Source: Isoetes taiwanensis (taxonomy: Eukaryota > Streptophyta > Lycopodiopsida > Isoetales > Isoetaceae). Taken from it: a DNA stretch of 64,000 bases. Below, piece by piece: positions 20,343-31,965 of the stretch. Position 1 is the stretch's first letter, and every line of letters begins with the position of its first letter. The notes below the pieces were generated by a model. The model saw only the letters and a list, made by a program, of their open reading frames with translations, made no database searches and had not been told where the DNA came from. Position numbers and translations under genes: made by a program. Location of the stretch: positions 1,137,617-1,201,616 of the forward strand of contig JAJEKV010000032.1 of assembly GCA_021234155.1 (NCBI GenBank), read 5' to 3'.

Positions 20343-21683
20343 GCTAACTGATTGTCTGCAAACATAGTACCAAATGCTTAACTCGTTAGCATCAACTATT
20401 GAACTTGCACAACCAAATATTACTGCGCTGTACTTTCCGCTGATGCCAAGCCCAAAAAATTCTAGCTTGAAACATCACACTAATAAAAAGATGAATCAAA
20501 GCAAGATGGAATGCAATCCTCCACACCTGCTACATTCCTTTGTCTTCAATATAGAAGCATGAAATATAATAGAATGGAATCATTTCCACATTATTTAACA
20601 TTCCCAAAGATTTGTTAACAAAGATTAGATGCTTACCACTAAAACAACTTTTCTTGAGTCTGAGAAATTGTTCAGATGAGCAATTTGATCCGAGCTCTTT
20701 ACCAAGCAGGGTAATGGGATCTCAATTGTCGGGCAATCGATTGTTTAGAATGGTACAAATAATCGAATTCGATAATTCTTCTAGGGAAGCAAAGCAAATA
20801 CCACATCCTGAATTCAGTTAACACCCCGTTAATTAGCGCTATTATTTAGGGCTAAAAATGGCATCATTTATGCCACCCGTAGCATGCGAGGACCCACAGT
20901 TATACCCAAACAATGATATTCCGGGGGAGAATGCACCTAAAATGGAATATTTTGAGCTATCACATGAGAACGTGAACTCTGGGGCTCGATAGCGTAGGTC
21001 TTCTTGTTCCAAATCAGAGTTCATTTATTCGCCATTCCTTTTCTAGGTGTTCATGGAATTGTTATGGCGGTGAATCCATTCCTGGGGCTTGTTCACACTG
21101 CATGTCACACTATCGGAGCTGGCCATATGGTGAACTGGCCAGCACGGCATGTCAGAGACCTCGATGTCGACTCATCACATCCTCCCTTTTCCGGGTATGG
21201 TTTGATAATTCTACAGCCAAATCTTACCCCGTGGAAAACATTCAATGGCTTCGTAATCCAAACATCAATTTCCAGTGTTTTTTCCCCCCATCTCCCTGGC
21301 CTCAACACGATTTCCCTCCACGAGAACCATGCCTCGAGGGTTTCCCCACATATGGCTCGAGTTTGGTGGCCCGGTCAGTCTTGGTGGAGCAGGTACATTC
21401 CATGATAACCATATGCAGCACGAATACAAGATTGCAGTACAAATGAGTAACCTTAAATGGACAATTTCCTGGCCTAAGAGACTTGACTACACATTTGTAT
21501 TGCAATATTGTGCTCTATATTTATTAAAGTCTTGTTATTAATTGTACATGATCAAAATTATTAGGCAGGATGTGGCCTCATTTATTTGCTCTGAAACTAG
21601 ATAATGAGCTTAAGATCTTGGCCTGACCATAGCAATTGAGCTCTTTAAAGATCTTAAATTGTCTCAAGTTATTTTGAGATTCG
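20343..21683. other. No supported gene; unexplained overlapping ORFs
   Basis: Overlapping plus-strand frames at 21004-21405 and 21102-21446, and a minus-strand frame at 21105-21308, are open over the same bases. None carries a motif I recognise. Moderate GC content here (about 21100-21400) lengthens ORFs by chance. The block 20877-20895 repeats 4407-4425 in inverted orientation. The region is directly upstream of a gypsy integrase remnant and may be part of the same decayed retroelement. Confidence 0.35.
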
Positions 21684-22850
21684 AGATGGACTTATGTTCT
21701 GCAATGGGTTTTTATATGTTGATGGTGTTTTTTGGCTTCGGGTTCTTCAGGCTTGTCATGTTTCACCTATAGCTGGACATTCTGGAATAGCCGAACTCTT
21801 GAACTTATTAGTCCGTCTCGGCTCCGCCATTCTGCTGAAGCTTTTGTTCGATCATGTGACAGTTTGATGTTGAGCGAAGGCTCTGAGACATCTTCCTCAT
21901 GATCTTCTTCAGCCTTTACAATTTTCAACTGGACCTTGGAGGGGCATTTCTGTGGATTTTATTTGGGTGCTACCACTCTATCGAGGTCAGGATGCCATCA
22001 TGGTCGTGCTGATTGATTCTCTAAGATGGCTCGTTTCATTCCTTACAACGTCGCCATCACCAATGAGGGCTTTTTTTTGTGAAGTAGTTAGACTCCATGG
22101 ATTGTCAGACATCATTATTAGTGATCACGGACCTCGGTTATTTCGCAAGTTTTGAAAGAGAATCTTGGAGCTATTGCATGTCGGATGCTTGTTGACTTTC
22201 GGCCATCATCCGAGAATTAATGGAGGGGAAGAGCTAGCTAATCAGCCTTTGAAACAATATTTGAGATTCTTTATCAATTACCACCAGGATAATTGAGTCA
22301 ATTGGATTCCATTAGCTGAGTTTGCCTATAATAACTCAATATATGCTTCCACTGGCCAGACTCTATTTCTTCCAAAGTTTGACCATCATCCTCGTTGGTT
22401 TGTTACTGCTGCTAGATATGAATCTATCAATCCCTAGACTTGGAAACTCGAAGTTTTTTAATCAGATCTTCAGCACCATCTTAGCCGACACAAGAACACT
22501 ATCAACATTATGTTGATGGCGGATTTACATCGTCAAGAAGCTCCTATATTTCATGTTGGTGACCTTATCTAGTTTTTACATAGGAACCTCCTCACCACAC
22601 ATTCCTGCAAGAAGTTTGACTATTGGTAACCTAGAATATGGCTCATGTTGTGTTCTGGCTCGAGCTCCCTCCAGCTATTCGTTTACATCTAGTATTTTAT
22701 ATTTCACTATTTGAGCCATATGCCCCTAATCCCTTTCCAGATCGAGTTCCCAGATCGCCCCATTAGTGAAATTCAATGATCAGGAAGAGTTCGAGGCTCT
22801 GGAGATGTTCGGGATCGAAGTTTTGTCTTGAGGCACAAAACAAAAGTACA
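21684..22850 (+). pseudogene. Ty3/gypsy retrotransposon integrase remnant
   Basis: Plus-strand translation across three frames gives the classic integrase order. First, GLMFCNGFLYVDGVFWLRVL and ACHVSPIAGHSG, the zinc-binding HHCC region. Then VDFIWVLPLYRGQDAIMVV with the first catalytic Asp, and LHGLSDIIISDHGP with the second. Last come HHPRINGGEE (around the Glu) and WIPLAEFAYNNSIYASTGQT. Stops and frameshifts are frequent. No reverse transcriptase, protease or LTRs are seen within the window. A short repeat 'ACAAGGGCATTTTAATAATTT' follows at 22875-22925. This is a dead fragment of a plant chromovirus-like element. Confidence 0.88.
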
Positions 22851-22929
22851 TGGGCATTTAATAATTTAATAAAATACAAGGGCATTTTAATAATTTTGCC
22901 AACATACAAGGGTATTTTTATAATTTACC

Positions 22930-23783
22930 CTAGTTAGTTTGTATTGGTATCGATCTAATGTGGTTCCAACACAAAACATCCGTACCTAGCATTGATAAAT
23001 TTGTGCCTCTAATTCTCAAGACACTTGAAAAGAAAAATTAAATTAAATGGCAACAAATTTACTCCTGGAAGCAAAAACATGCCCATAGTACCCATAATTC
23101 TCGAGCCACTTCACAAAAAACTTAGATGGCAACAGATCTACCAATTTATTCATCATAATTGATATGGAAAAAGGATGATTTAGAATCATCTAAAAATAAT
23201 TGGTAAGCATAAGTATAAACGTGGAAAATAAGCATAAATGTGGAAATTGTAGTGCATATCACACTTTGGGAGTTAAAAATGTACCATTGGAGGGGCAATT
23301 TCAGCACTTCCTGTCACAAATTAAGCTCAAGTTATTCTGCATTATGGTCATGCACGATTTATATAAGTGCTAAGGACTAATGGTGTGCAATTACTTGTTA
23401 AATATAGATCTCAAAAAGTATAGATAGTAACTCCTTTGTCAAACAGAGATAAAATGCATTATCCTAGTATAGAGTCCATGGGTCAAAAAAAATATATAAT
23501 AGCTAGAGATTGTGAACCTCTGGAGATATAAAACTACAATACAGATGGTCAAGTGTCATGTAGAGAATTAAGGCAATGAATAAATTGTGAATGCCATTTT
23601 ATATACATCTTTAATGACAGCAGCCGAGCCATGACAATCTGTACCATCGAATAAAGAATATTGTATCTATAGAACATTACAAAGCATTATGCTAAATAGA
23701 CGACCATAAACTTAGTGTGAGAAGGAATTTTCCATTCGTAAAAATAATCTTCACTACTATCCAAACTGCTATTGGAGCAGGGA
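22930..23783. other. No supported gene
   Basis: AT-rich intergenic sequence with no motif, long ORF or clear repeat found by eye. Confidence 0.4.
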
Positions 23784-24075
23784 CCCCCTTTTGTTTGGGT
23801 GCATATTCACACGGGGGGTGACTCCAGGCAACGAGAGCTGTTAAATAGGCATATTCACTCCTTATTCCTTAATCTACACCGTGCACAAAGTTCCTCGTTT
23901 GTGGGGTATGGATGTATAGAATTTGTTATACTGTATAACAAGATTTGCAAAATACTATAAAATTTCAGGCAATATACTATATGGTGTTGATTTTGTACGT
24001 GCAAAACATAATTACAGAGGCTCTCGCTGCCCTACGTCACCCCTCGTGTGAATATGCACCCAAACAAAAAGGGGG
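23784..24075. mobile_element. Fold-back family A, copy 1
   Basis: CCCCCTTTTGTTTGGGTGCATATTCACACGGGGGGTGAC pairs with GTCACCCCTCGTGTGAATATGCACCCAAACAAAAAGGGGG. The interior (CTTATTCCTTAATCTACACC... TTGTGGGGTATG ... TATACTGTATAACAAGATTTGC) is shared with the copies at 29.7, 31.3 and 59.7 kb. It probably extends rightwards into the longer arm (to ~24160) seen in copy 3. ORFs across it are repeat-derived. Confidence 0.88.
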
Positions 24076-24640
24076 TTTAAGGGGAATTTAATTTTAAACA
24101 TGTCTAATGTAATGGTTTGTGTTAATTAATGTTCATAGTAGTTATGTTGGTTGTTATATTACAAAAATTTTTACAAAATGATTGATGTGTTATTGCAAAC
24201 CATATATTTTAAATTGCATAATTTATAGGCTCCAAAATGACAACATTGTAACAATGCGCTCAAATTGTCTTGAACATCATATGAACATAATCTGGAAATG
24301 AAGGTAGCCTAGCAGAAATAGCGAAACAAATTGAATCTAGATGATGGTTGGTATGAAGAGATTAGAATGGAAGGACTTACCGTTTAGTGCAACCGTTTTG
24401 AAATAAACCCCCCCTCAAGGATATTACAATGTCTTTTGTCAAGGCCTAGAGTACTTCATCTTTACTGACCTCAATATCATCTTTGGGTCAGTATGTATGA
24501 AACCCTTCACTCAACGGACTAGCATAAAAAGCATTTGAGTGCCACAAAAGGTAGGAGCATACAAAGGTAGCTATCACTTGCTAGATTGCACCAAGAGAGC
24601 ATTATCTCTTACCAACCGAAGACATTGAGCGGACATTGTG
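24076..24640. other. Intergenic, partly fold-back arm
   Basis: 24076-24160 matches the long right arm of family A (TAATGGTTTGTGTTAATTAATG, GTTGGTTGTTAT). The rest is unremarkable AT-rich sequence. Confidence 0.4.
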
Positions 24641-25480
24641 CTAGACCTATTAAACCGCCAACTTTTTCTATCGCAGAAGCTCTATGACAACCAAGCATGG
24701 TCATCCATGATATAGCATCGAAGGAAAGGCATGTTGCAAATTAAGGCTTCCGCCCCATCTTGGTGCCCCCGTTTCTGAGAGCGTGATCAATTATGCGATT
24801 CGCAAAGATCGACCGACATTGATGTGATTCCATAATCTTTACTCATGGATACAAACATGTGGCATCCCTCATTAAGTCGCCTACATACCGTAGCGAAGCG
24901 GCATCAAGCCCTCATGTCGCATTTCATCCAAAAGCTTGTGGCTTCGTTAGCTTTGTCCATCTTGAACATATGTTTGTGATAATAGTGCTCCATGAAATAA
25001 CATTTCGTTGAGGCATCCTTTGAAATACAATAGTTGCATCCTCCAAGCTTCCACATTTGGTATGCATATTAGTCAAGGCATTCCAGCATCGGCCGATCTG
25101 AACCAAATTCACAATTTACAATGCATGTATGTACCCGACCTACCTACTAGAGATCTAATTTGCAAAGACATCCATCAAGGATGCTCACAAAGGTGATGTG
25201 ATCCGGCCAAAGAACATCTTCCCCGCATTCTTTGAAATAATTGCGGGCTTCTTTAAAATGATTCTCTGGGAAGAGGTCAAATTATGGAATTCCAGACACG
25301 AGATTCTTTATCGGCATCTCTTTGTAAAAATGGATGGCCTCTATAAGCCATTCCTTTTCTACACAAATTCCAATCATGCGCATTTTCAACATGGCCCCCA
25401 CGACATAATGGTGTGATCAAAGCATTCCAAGAGACCACATTAAGGGGTCGGCATTTCTCCTCAAGAGTCGAGGGCAAAAA
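24640..25480 (-). pseudogene. PPR protein pseudogene (PPR plus E-region)
   Basis: On the minus strand, from 25480 downward: NVVSWNALITPLCRGGHVE; then GRCWNALTNMHTKCGSLEDA followed by TIVFQRMPQRNVISWSTIIT; then, shifted, EAHKLLDEMRHEGLMP-like; then CHMFVSMSKDYGITSMSVDL. This is the order of the last PPR motifs and the start of the E domain in plant PPR-DYW proteins. At least six stops or shifts break it. No DYW domain survives, and sequence past 24650 is not recognisable. Live family members edit or process organellar transcripts. This copy cannot. Confidence 0.8.
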
Positions 25481-26090
25481 ACCGGTTATACACGATCAAC
25501 AAAAGGGGATGAAGAATGGATCGGCAGAAGGGGATTCTAGTTCTACAAAGATAATCGGACCATTTCGCATGGAATAGCCAATGCATCGTGATATACATGT
25601 AGGGAATGTAAACGAGCATACCCGAATGCAATCAATATCTAGCATCCGGGATGGTAGAAAAATAAGATTGTTCTATCAATGCAATCAATATCTAGCATCC
25701 GCCGATGGTAGAAAAATAAGATTGTTCTATCATCAACACCGCTTTTCTCAACACCCGGATCCCGTGGCCAAAAAATTCTAGTTCCAAATCTACCAAGTGG
25801 GACTAAAGATGTCCTCCTCCGCCCTCGAGAGGAAAAGGGTATGGAAAATGGTGGACTTGAATATGGCCATGCATGGCGCCTTCCAAACTTGGCCTCTCAA
25901 GGTCGCAGAGCTTGCACTTGGTCGCAGAGCGAAGCCTAAGAGTACCTGCAAATATGAGTATTAAGCTTTGGATATGGCTTCAATTCCAGCAGACTTTGGA
26001 TCTAGCAACCCTAAAATAAACCAGACTAACCCTAATCCACACAACCCTAAAAAAATCCTAAAACTAATGGGAGGATATTCACCACAGGAT
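25481..26090. other. Intergenic, with a 53-bp tandem duplication
   Basis: AATGCAATCAATATCTAGCA... at 25625 is repeated at 25678 (about 53-bp period, two copies). GGTCGCAGAGC also occurs twice near 25902 and 25920. No gene seen. Confidence 0.6.
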
Positions 26091-26091
26091 T

Positions 26092-26245
26092 TGCCCCTTT
26101 TTCTAAAATCAACGGCTAACAAAAGGGTGCACTCTAGAAATACTATTTAGTACACCTGGATGAATACGGCCACCAAATCATATGAAAACCTTAGAGAAAA
26201 CGGTACAAAAACACAAAAAAAACCCCCCGTTATAATGCTAGATAT
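26092..26245 (-). repeat. Short repeat family B, copy 1 (inverted)
   Basis: AAATCAACGGCTAACAAAAGGGTGCACTCTAGAAATACTATTTAGTACACC...AAAACCTTAGAGAAAACGGTACAAAAACACAAAAAAAACCCCCCGTTATAATGCTA is the reverse of sequences at 28446-28590 and 30016-30156. The family is about 145-155 bp, non-coding, with at least three copies here plus two 25-bp ends. Likely a MITE or a piece of a larger element. Confidence 0.8.
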
Positions 26246-28440
26246 TCAATGCATAAACAAAGTTTTCATTAAAGTGTAAAGATTTTCAACTACTGCTCTT
26301 CCAAATCATAATAACAAACAGTTATGCACCTACAAAGATTAGATTTATTTGCCAGAACATTATGAAGTACCATCCAGCTTACCATGTTTTTTTGAGAATC
26401 CAAGTCTTGATGCATTCATTAATTCAATGATAAAACTCAAGTGGCCAGATTCTCACAATTTCTGGTGCATCAACAAACGCACTTCACTATCTTTTTGTAT
26501 CCTAACCTAGTAGAATATACTAGAAAATTGCCCACCTTCTGATGGGCTTTCCTTGTGGTTGTATATGAAGACCGGGACACTAATGCTTATGTATGAATGG
26601 GTTACATTTGATATGAGATGTTAAATTGAAATATGTCGAGATAATATCTATTAGATATTTAATGGAAAATTGAATCATAATCGTTGGATGCCAATGTATT
26701 GCGTAGTTTTTGTGTTGGATTTTAGCATTTGTATTTTGTTTGATAAAATCTTTGATTCGCCTATGTATTGTATTGGATTAATGTCTTGAATTGTAATTTT
26801 CTGTCGGTTCTAATTCACGTAGTTTTCGTGTTGTACAGATAGTTGGAATTTATGTAGAACCCATTTTGCTTTTTCCAGAATTTGTTGGTATAATTTGCCT
26901 TCGTTATCCTAGAGACATGAAATCAGATCAGTTTGTTCAATTGCTTTGTTACATATGATATTTATTGTACCTGGGTTCTTATTTCATGCAGTTCATTGGC
27001 ATTGCATCCTAGAATTTTTTCTGCTTCGTTGTTGAAAGTGGTGGCCCAAACTTCCCCACTTGAGTCTATCACTTTTGCATAAAAAATATATGTAAATTGT
27101 ATATTCATTTAGAATGGAAAGTTGTTTGGTATATTGATTTTAATCAATTGTTTTGGAATGGTATTTATTAATTCTTGCCTTTTAGAAATTGATGTGTTGA
27201 TATAAACTGACCTATCCATTTCATCAAGTCCTCTTCCAAGCATCACCGATCCAAGTAGAGCGTGGCCACATGCTGCCAATAAGGTGTTGAGTAACATAGC
27301 TTGAATATAATGGTTTCTTGATATTATAAAAAATAAACAAACTTTACAGCGGTGAAAGACATTGATGTTTCTAGCCTTCATCTTTTAATTTAAACCAAGA
27401 GAGCAAAACTATTCTAGTTTAGCAACTATTCTAATACCTAACAAAACTTCAAGCAACAATTAATAGATGATAGAGCTTATGCATCTAGCAATATCAGTTG
27501 AGAAAGTATCAGAACATATGTCTCCCATGACATTAGTTCCAATTCCAATGTTACCTTCTTGAATCATTCCAGCAAATCATATTCAAGGGGGCGTCACCTT
27601 GTGGAACTTGTCAAAACCACGTGCATCAATGGGAGGGGGCGATTTTTTACCCTTTTCCGTATGTATACTAGGGGCCATAGGGGTTTTGGGATGTTCTCCT
27701 AGTTGTAAAACCATACGGAAAGGGGTCAAATTTGCCTATCAGAAACACGTATACTAGGGGTTTTTTGGCTATCCTATGCATGCAGGTGGCATATCTCTTA
27801 TAAAGAAGGTGGATCCCCGGGATCATATTAATCAATATAAATAATACAAAGTAAATTATCAAATTAATATGAACAAACACTGCATTTCAATAACCAAATT
27901 ATATAAGCAAAAGTAATTTTTTCAAAAGCATAACCATGTTCAAATAAAAGCGGACAACAGAAATCTTCTCAAACTGTCGATGGGCAATCTGTATGATTGT
28001 AGACAGAGTATAAGAAATATTTGAACAATACTAAAATATGCCATGGCAAATGTGTTATGCCAACGTATTATGATAAGCGGTATTTGATGCAACTCAAGGA
28101 ATCTTGACAAATGGTTTTGGGCTAGTTCTTCAACTGCATCTAACCAAATACCTCTAACCAAATACCTCGATTGCTCATAGTACCTGCAAACTTTGCTGCT
28201 TAGGAGTAGCCACAACATGCGGATGAAAGGATACATTTTCTAAACAAAGAGTGCCCCTTCACTTTTTTAAACGTGTTATTTCACGTTCAACCCGAACATG
28301 ATCTATGTTTATTTCTATGCCTTGCTCATAGAAAGACTATCAATGTGCTGCAAGACAAGCTGGCATTTAGAGTTTAATTCTGACATCTAGAGTCGAGGAT
28401 TTTTTTTTGGCATGAAGGAGTGTGTTCTTTTCCCATGGAT
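26246..28440. other. No supported gene (2.2 kb)
   Basis: AT-rich sequence. Short ORFs such as 27109-27381 (-), 27668-27880 (-) and 27940-28236 (-) lack recognisable motifs. A GC-richer palindromic-looking patch at 27590-27790 contains ACTAGGGG...CCCCTAGT-like words (TACTAGGGGCCATAGGGG, TATACTAGGGG) and CATACGGAAAGGGGTCAAAT against TTACCCTTTTCCGTATG, suggesting another small inverted-repeat element at about 27640-27760. Confidence 0.45.
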
Positions 28441-28445
28441 TCCTT

Positions 28446-28590
28446 AAATATGTAGCATAATAACAGGGGGTTTTCTTTATGTTTTTGTACGCTTTTCACT
28501 AAGGTTTTCCTATGATTTCGTGATGTATTCAAATGGATGTACTAATGCGTACATCTAGAGTGCACCATTTCTAAGCCATTGATTTTAGCC
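28446..28590 (+). repeat. Short repeat family B, copy 2
   Basis: ATATGTAGCATAATAACAGGGGGTTTTC...GTTTTCCTATGATTTCGTGATGTATTC...CATCTAGAGTGCACCATTTCTAAGCCATTGATTTTAG matches copies 1 and 3. Confidence 0.82.
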
Positions 28591-28600
28591 TTTTTTTTTT

Positions 28601-28870
28601 CAATGGTCAACAACCAATGGCTCACAACAAAAGCCCTTTTTTGTGCGTGTGGTGCATAATGATCAACAACCAATGGCTCACAACAAAAGCCCTCTTTTTG
28701 AGTGTGTGGTGCATAATGGGCACATGAAGGGCTTGAAAACCAATGGCTCACAACAAAAAGCCCTTTTTGTGCGTGTGGTGCATAATGGTCAACAACCAAT
28801 GGCTCACAACAAAAGCCCTCTTCTTGTGTGTGTGGTGCATAATGGGCACATGAAGGGCTTGAAGGGCGCA
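28601..28870. repeat. Tandem repeat, ~57-68-bp unit, four copies
   Basis: Unit: CAACCAATGGCTCACAACAAAAGCCCT, then a T-rich variable part, then GTG(T/C)GTGTGGTGCATAATG. Alternate units carry an extra GGCACATGAAGGGCTTGAA, so the real period is a two-unit block. Both strands are open across it, which explains the overlapping ORFs. Confidence 0.92.
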
Positions 28871-29548
28871 TGTAGTGCGCGGTTTCCCAACAACATTTTT
28901 CTTATCATAACTTTTGATCCGGAGTTCGTTTGAGATGATTTTTATTATGCTGAAAAGCTCTCTCTCCCAGATCTTTTGATAGTGTATGATATGGATATGT
29001 TTGGTTAAGTTATCTATGCTAAAACAGCAATTTTTTGGCCGGGTTTGGTAGGCTTTCACATCCTACCAGCTGATTAATACATGATTGCGCTATTGGATAT
29101 TGTTTTATGGCTCATTCCGAATGAAGCTTGCAAAAAATTACCATGCATTTCTAGATTTTGAGGCAGTTATTAAGCAAATTCCAAGGCTTCTAGATCCTTG
29201 TGCTAACAAGCAGAAAAGTTTCCCACTTTGGTTTCTCACCACAAGAATCCATGGAGGCCAAAGGATGCTGTTAAATTCCAGTTGAAAAATGTTTGCATAT
29301 GGGTGTTGCAAACTTTATGACTTTCAGAATAATGGGATCAATCTGCTCTATCTTTATGGTAACTTTTACTTATATTCTATTTGTTTTATTGTGATGAAAT
29401 TCAAAAGCTACAGGTGATGAAAGCCTCAAATGAATTCTAGTTTTTTTTCTGGTTTGAATTCTAAAATTTTTGTCACACCGTGGGGGAGGGGGTGACGTCC
29501 CTAAGGCCTCGAAGGGGCAAAAAAAAAATTTTTGCAACGCAAACCATT
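28871..29548. other. No gene; left part of a segmental duplication
   Basis: 29305-29548 is repeated at 31047-31200 (GCAAACTTTATGACTTTCAGAATAATGGGATCAATC..., AAAGCTACAGGTGATGAAAGCC). No protein motif recognised; 29085-29285 is an open frame without a recognised domain. Confidence 0.5.
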
Positions 29549-30000
29549 AACATCCAATATATAAAAATTAAATCCCCCAACACATAACAACCAACACATA
29601 ACAACCATTGACATTAACAACCAACACATAACTACCATTGACATTAATTAACACAACCATTGGGTCCAACACATTTAAATTAAAATCCCCTTAAACCCCT
29701 TTGGTTTGGGTGCATATTCACACGGGGTGACGTTAGGGCAAATGAGAGCCCTCATAATTGTATTTTGCACGTACGAAATCAACACCATATAGTATTCTAC
29801 TTGAAATCTTATAGTATTTTGCGAATCTTGTTATACAGTATAGCAAATTTTGTACTTGCATACCCCACAAACGAGGAACTTTACGTACGGTGTAGATTAA
29901 GGAATAAGGGGTGAATATGCCTATCCAACAGCTCTCGTTGCCCAGATCACCCCCCGTGTGAATATGCACCCAAACCAAAGGGGGTTTAAGGGGGATTTTA
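29549..30000. mobile_element. Fold-back family A, copy 2
   Basis: Left arm ATCCAATATATAAAAATTAAATCCCCC... leads to the core CCCCTTTGGTTTGGGTGCATATTCACACGGGGTGACG. The right core AGATCACCCCCCGTGTGAATATGCACCCAAACC ends at about 29984. The long right arm is missing: after GGGGGATTTTAA the sequence switches to AACCCCCCGTGTGAATATGTAGC and family B copy 3. The interior is almost identical to copy 3. Confidence 0.88.
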
Positions 30001-30015
30001 AACCCCCCGTGTGAA

Positions 30016-30156
30016 TATGTAGCACAATAACAGGGGGTTACTTTTAGATTTTTATACGTTTTTTCACATGGTTTTTCTATGATTTCGTTGTTGTATTCGT
30101 TGAGGTGTACTAAATAGTATTTCTAGAGTGCACCCTTTATGGGCCGTTGATTTTTG
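30016..30156 (+). repeat. Short repeat family B, copy 3
   Basis: AATATGTAGCACAATAACAGGGGGTTAC...GGTTTTTCTATGATTTCGTTGTTGTATTC...TTTCTAGAGTGCACCCTTTATGGGCCGTTGATTTTTGTTAG aligns along its length with copies 1 and 2. Its junction with fold-back copy 2 is immediate. Confidence 0.82.
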
Positions 30157-30194
30157 TTAGTTGGAACAATCCGAGGGTGGTTGTCTTTCTCTGC

Positions 30195-30482
30195 ATGTGT
30201 TTGTGCATGAACACATGCACATGCACGCACATGCACATGCACACACATGCACATGCATGTGCACATGCACAGCGCAGTGTTTGTGCATGAACACTGCGCA
30301 TGTGTATGCATGTGCATGTGCACATGCATGTGCATGTGCATGTGCATGTGCATGTGCATGTGCATGTGTATTGTGCATGTGCATGTGCATGTGCATGTGT
30401 ATTGTGCATGTGCAAGTGCAAGTGCAAGTGCATGTGCATGTGCATGTGTGCATGTGTGTGCATGTGTGCATATGCATGTGTA
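30195..30482. repeat. Inverted hexanucleotide microsatellite (GCACAT)n / (GTGCAT)n
   Basis: The left portion (about 30206-30270) is (GCACAT)-type and the right portion (30300-30480) is its reverse complement (GTGCAT)n, with variants such as GTGCAA. Between them is a perfect 10-bp inverted repeat, GCGCAGTGTT (30272-30281) and AACACTGCGC (30290-30299), around TGTGCATG. Alternating purine-pyrimidine tracts favour Z-DNA and the inverted halves favour a hairpin. All six frames are open, giving spurious Cys/His/Met-rich ORFs. Confidence 0.97.
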
Positions 30483-31200
30483 CTTGCCCTCTTGGATTCT
30501 AGTTGTCGAAGTGGATTTTACTACCACGAGATGGATTTTTTGCTCACACTTACAAAGGTATTTGTTTTTTAATGTTTCTTCAGTTAGCATAATGTTTTTT
30601 TTTACAAGGTATTGGTTTCCTGATTCTACAATGTAGTGCTGCAAAACCCCTTTTTGTTTCCTTCCTAAGATTTGTTGCTAGATTCAAAAGAGTTTAGAGT
30701 TTAGGCCCTATGTTTGCTTGCAACTTTGATATTCCCGGGTCACGAATTGTTCATAGCAGCCAATTTTTTTTAGCTTCAATCAACAAACGGATTCTTATGC
30801 ACACAACAAAGGGATTATTCCACGCCCTTTTCCATGTCAATGATCACCAAACAAAGGGCTACAAGAATGCATTTATATTGTAGGTTTGGAACTTTAATCG
30901 AACCATAAGGTGAATCATGCATTACCTTTAAGCTAGAGATGAAGCATCCAAAATCATATGGATTGATAAACAATGGTGTCATTGTGAAAGAGAAATAGTT
31001 GTAGCGAAGTAACAATATGTAGCATAATAACAGGGGTTTTCTTTGTATTGCAAACTTTATAACTTTCGTAATAATGGGATCAATCATTTATCTTTATTGT
31101 AACTTTTACTTATGTTCTATTTGCTTGATTGTGATCAAATTCAAAAGCTACGATGAAAGCCTCAAGTGAATTCTAGTTACGCAAAAATACAATTATGAGC
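30483..31200. other. No gene; part of segmental duplication
   Basis: 31015-31040 is a truncated family B end (AATATGTAGCATAATAACAGGGG) that runs straight into the duplicated segment beginning at 31047. No motif in the short ORFs. Confidence 0.45.
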
Positions 31201-31202
31201 CA

Positions 31203-31766
31203 TCCAACATATAAAAATTAAATCCCCAACACATAACAACCATTGACATTAACAACCAACACATAACTACTATTGATTGACATTAATTAACACAACCATT
31301 TTGTCCAACACATTTAAATTAAAATCCCCCTTAAACCCCCTTTGGTTTGGGTGCATATTCACACGGGGTGACGAGGGCAAATGAGAGCCCTCATAATTGT
31401 ATTTTGCACGTACGAAATCAACACCATATAGTATTCCGCTTGAAATCTTATAGTATTTTGCGAATCTTGTTATACAGTATAGCAAATTTTGTACTTGCAT
31501 ACCCCACAAACGAGGAACTTTACGTACGGTATAGATTAAGGAATAAGGGGTGAATATGCCTATCCAACAGCTCTCGTTGCCCGGAGTCACCCCCCGTGTG
31601 AATATGCACCCAAACCAAAGGGGGTTTAAGGGGGATTTTAATTTAAATGTGTTGGACCCAATGTTTGTGTTAATTAATGTCAATGATAGTCATGTGTTGG
31701 TTGTTAATGTCAATGGTTGTTATGTGTTGGTTGTTATGTGTTGGGGGATTTAATTTTTATATGTTG
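31203..31766. mobile_element. Fold-back family A, copy 3 (most complete, ~560 bp)
   Basis: Left arm CCAACATATAAAAATTAAATCCCCAACACATAACAACC...CATTAATTAACACAACC...AAATTAAAATCCCCCTTAAACCCCC is mirrored by right arm GGGGGTTTAAGGGGGATTTTAATTTAAATGTGTTGG...TGTGTTAATTAATG...GGTTGTTATGTGTTGGGGGATTTAATTTTTATATGTTGG. Arms are about 170 bp. The core of about 290 bp is shared by all copies. This copy defines the ends of the family. No coding capacity. Confidence 0.9.
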
Positions 31767-31860
31767 GCATGTGTTATCACCTAGATGTAACAAAATATGT
31801 CTATGTGTGGCTTCATGGGCTGTTTCACGTGTTAATATAGACATGATCTTCTCTTTTTTG

Positions 31861-31965
31861 TTTTTTGAACTGTCAAATGCAAATGACTTTGGGCCATTCA
31901 TTCTCTTTCTTGTTTTTTGAACTGTCAAATGCAAATGACTTTGGGCCATTCATTCAAACGATCAG
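31861..31965. repeat. 52-bp tandem duplication
   Basis: TTTTTTGAACTGTCAAATGCAAATGACTTTGGGCCATTCATTC occurs at 31861 and again at 31913, identical over the shared part. Confidence 0.95.

Noticed and set aside
21004-21446. 133- and 114-codon plus-strand ORFs
   Set aside because: Both frames and the opposite strand are open over the same bases, with no motif; composition effect is more likely.
28542-29059. Repetitive Cys/His peptides on both strands
   Set aside because: Translation of the 57/68-bp tandem repeat.
30123-30644. Long Cys/His/Met-rich ORFs in all frames, resembling metal-binding proteins
   Set aside because: They are translations of the inverted CATGTG microsatellite; no start, splice or conservation evidence.
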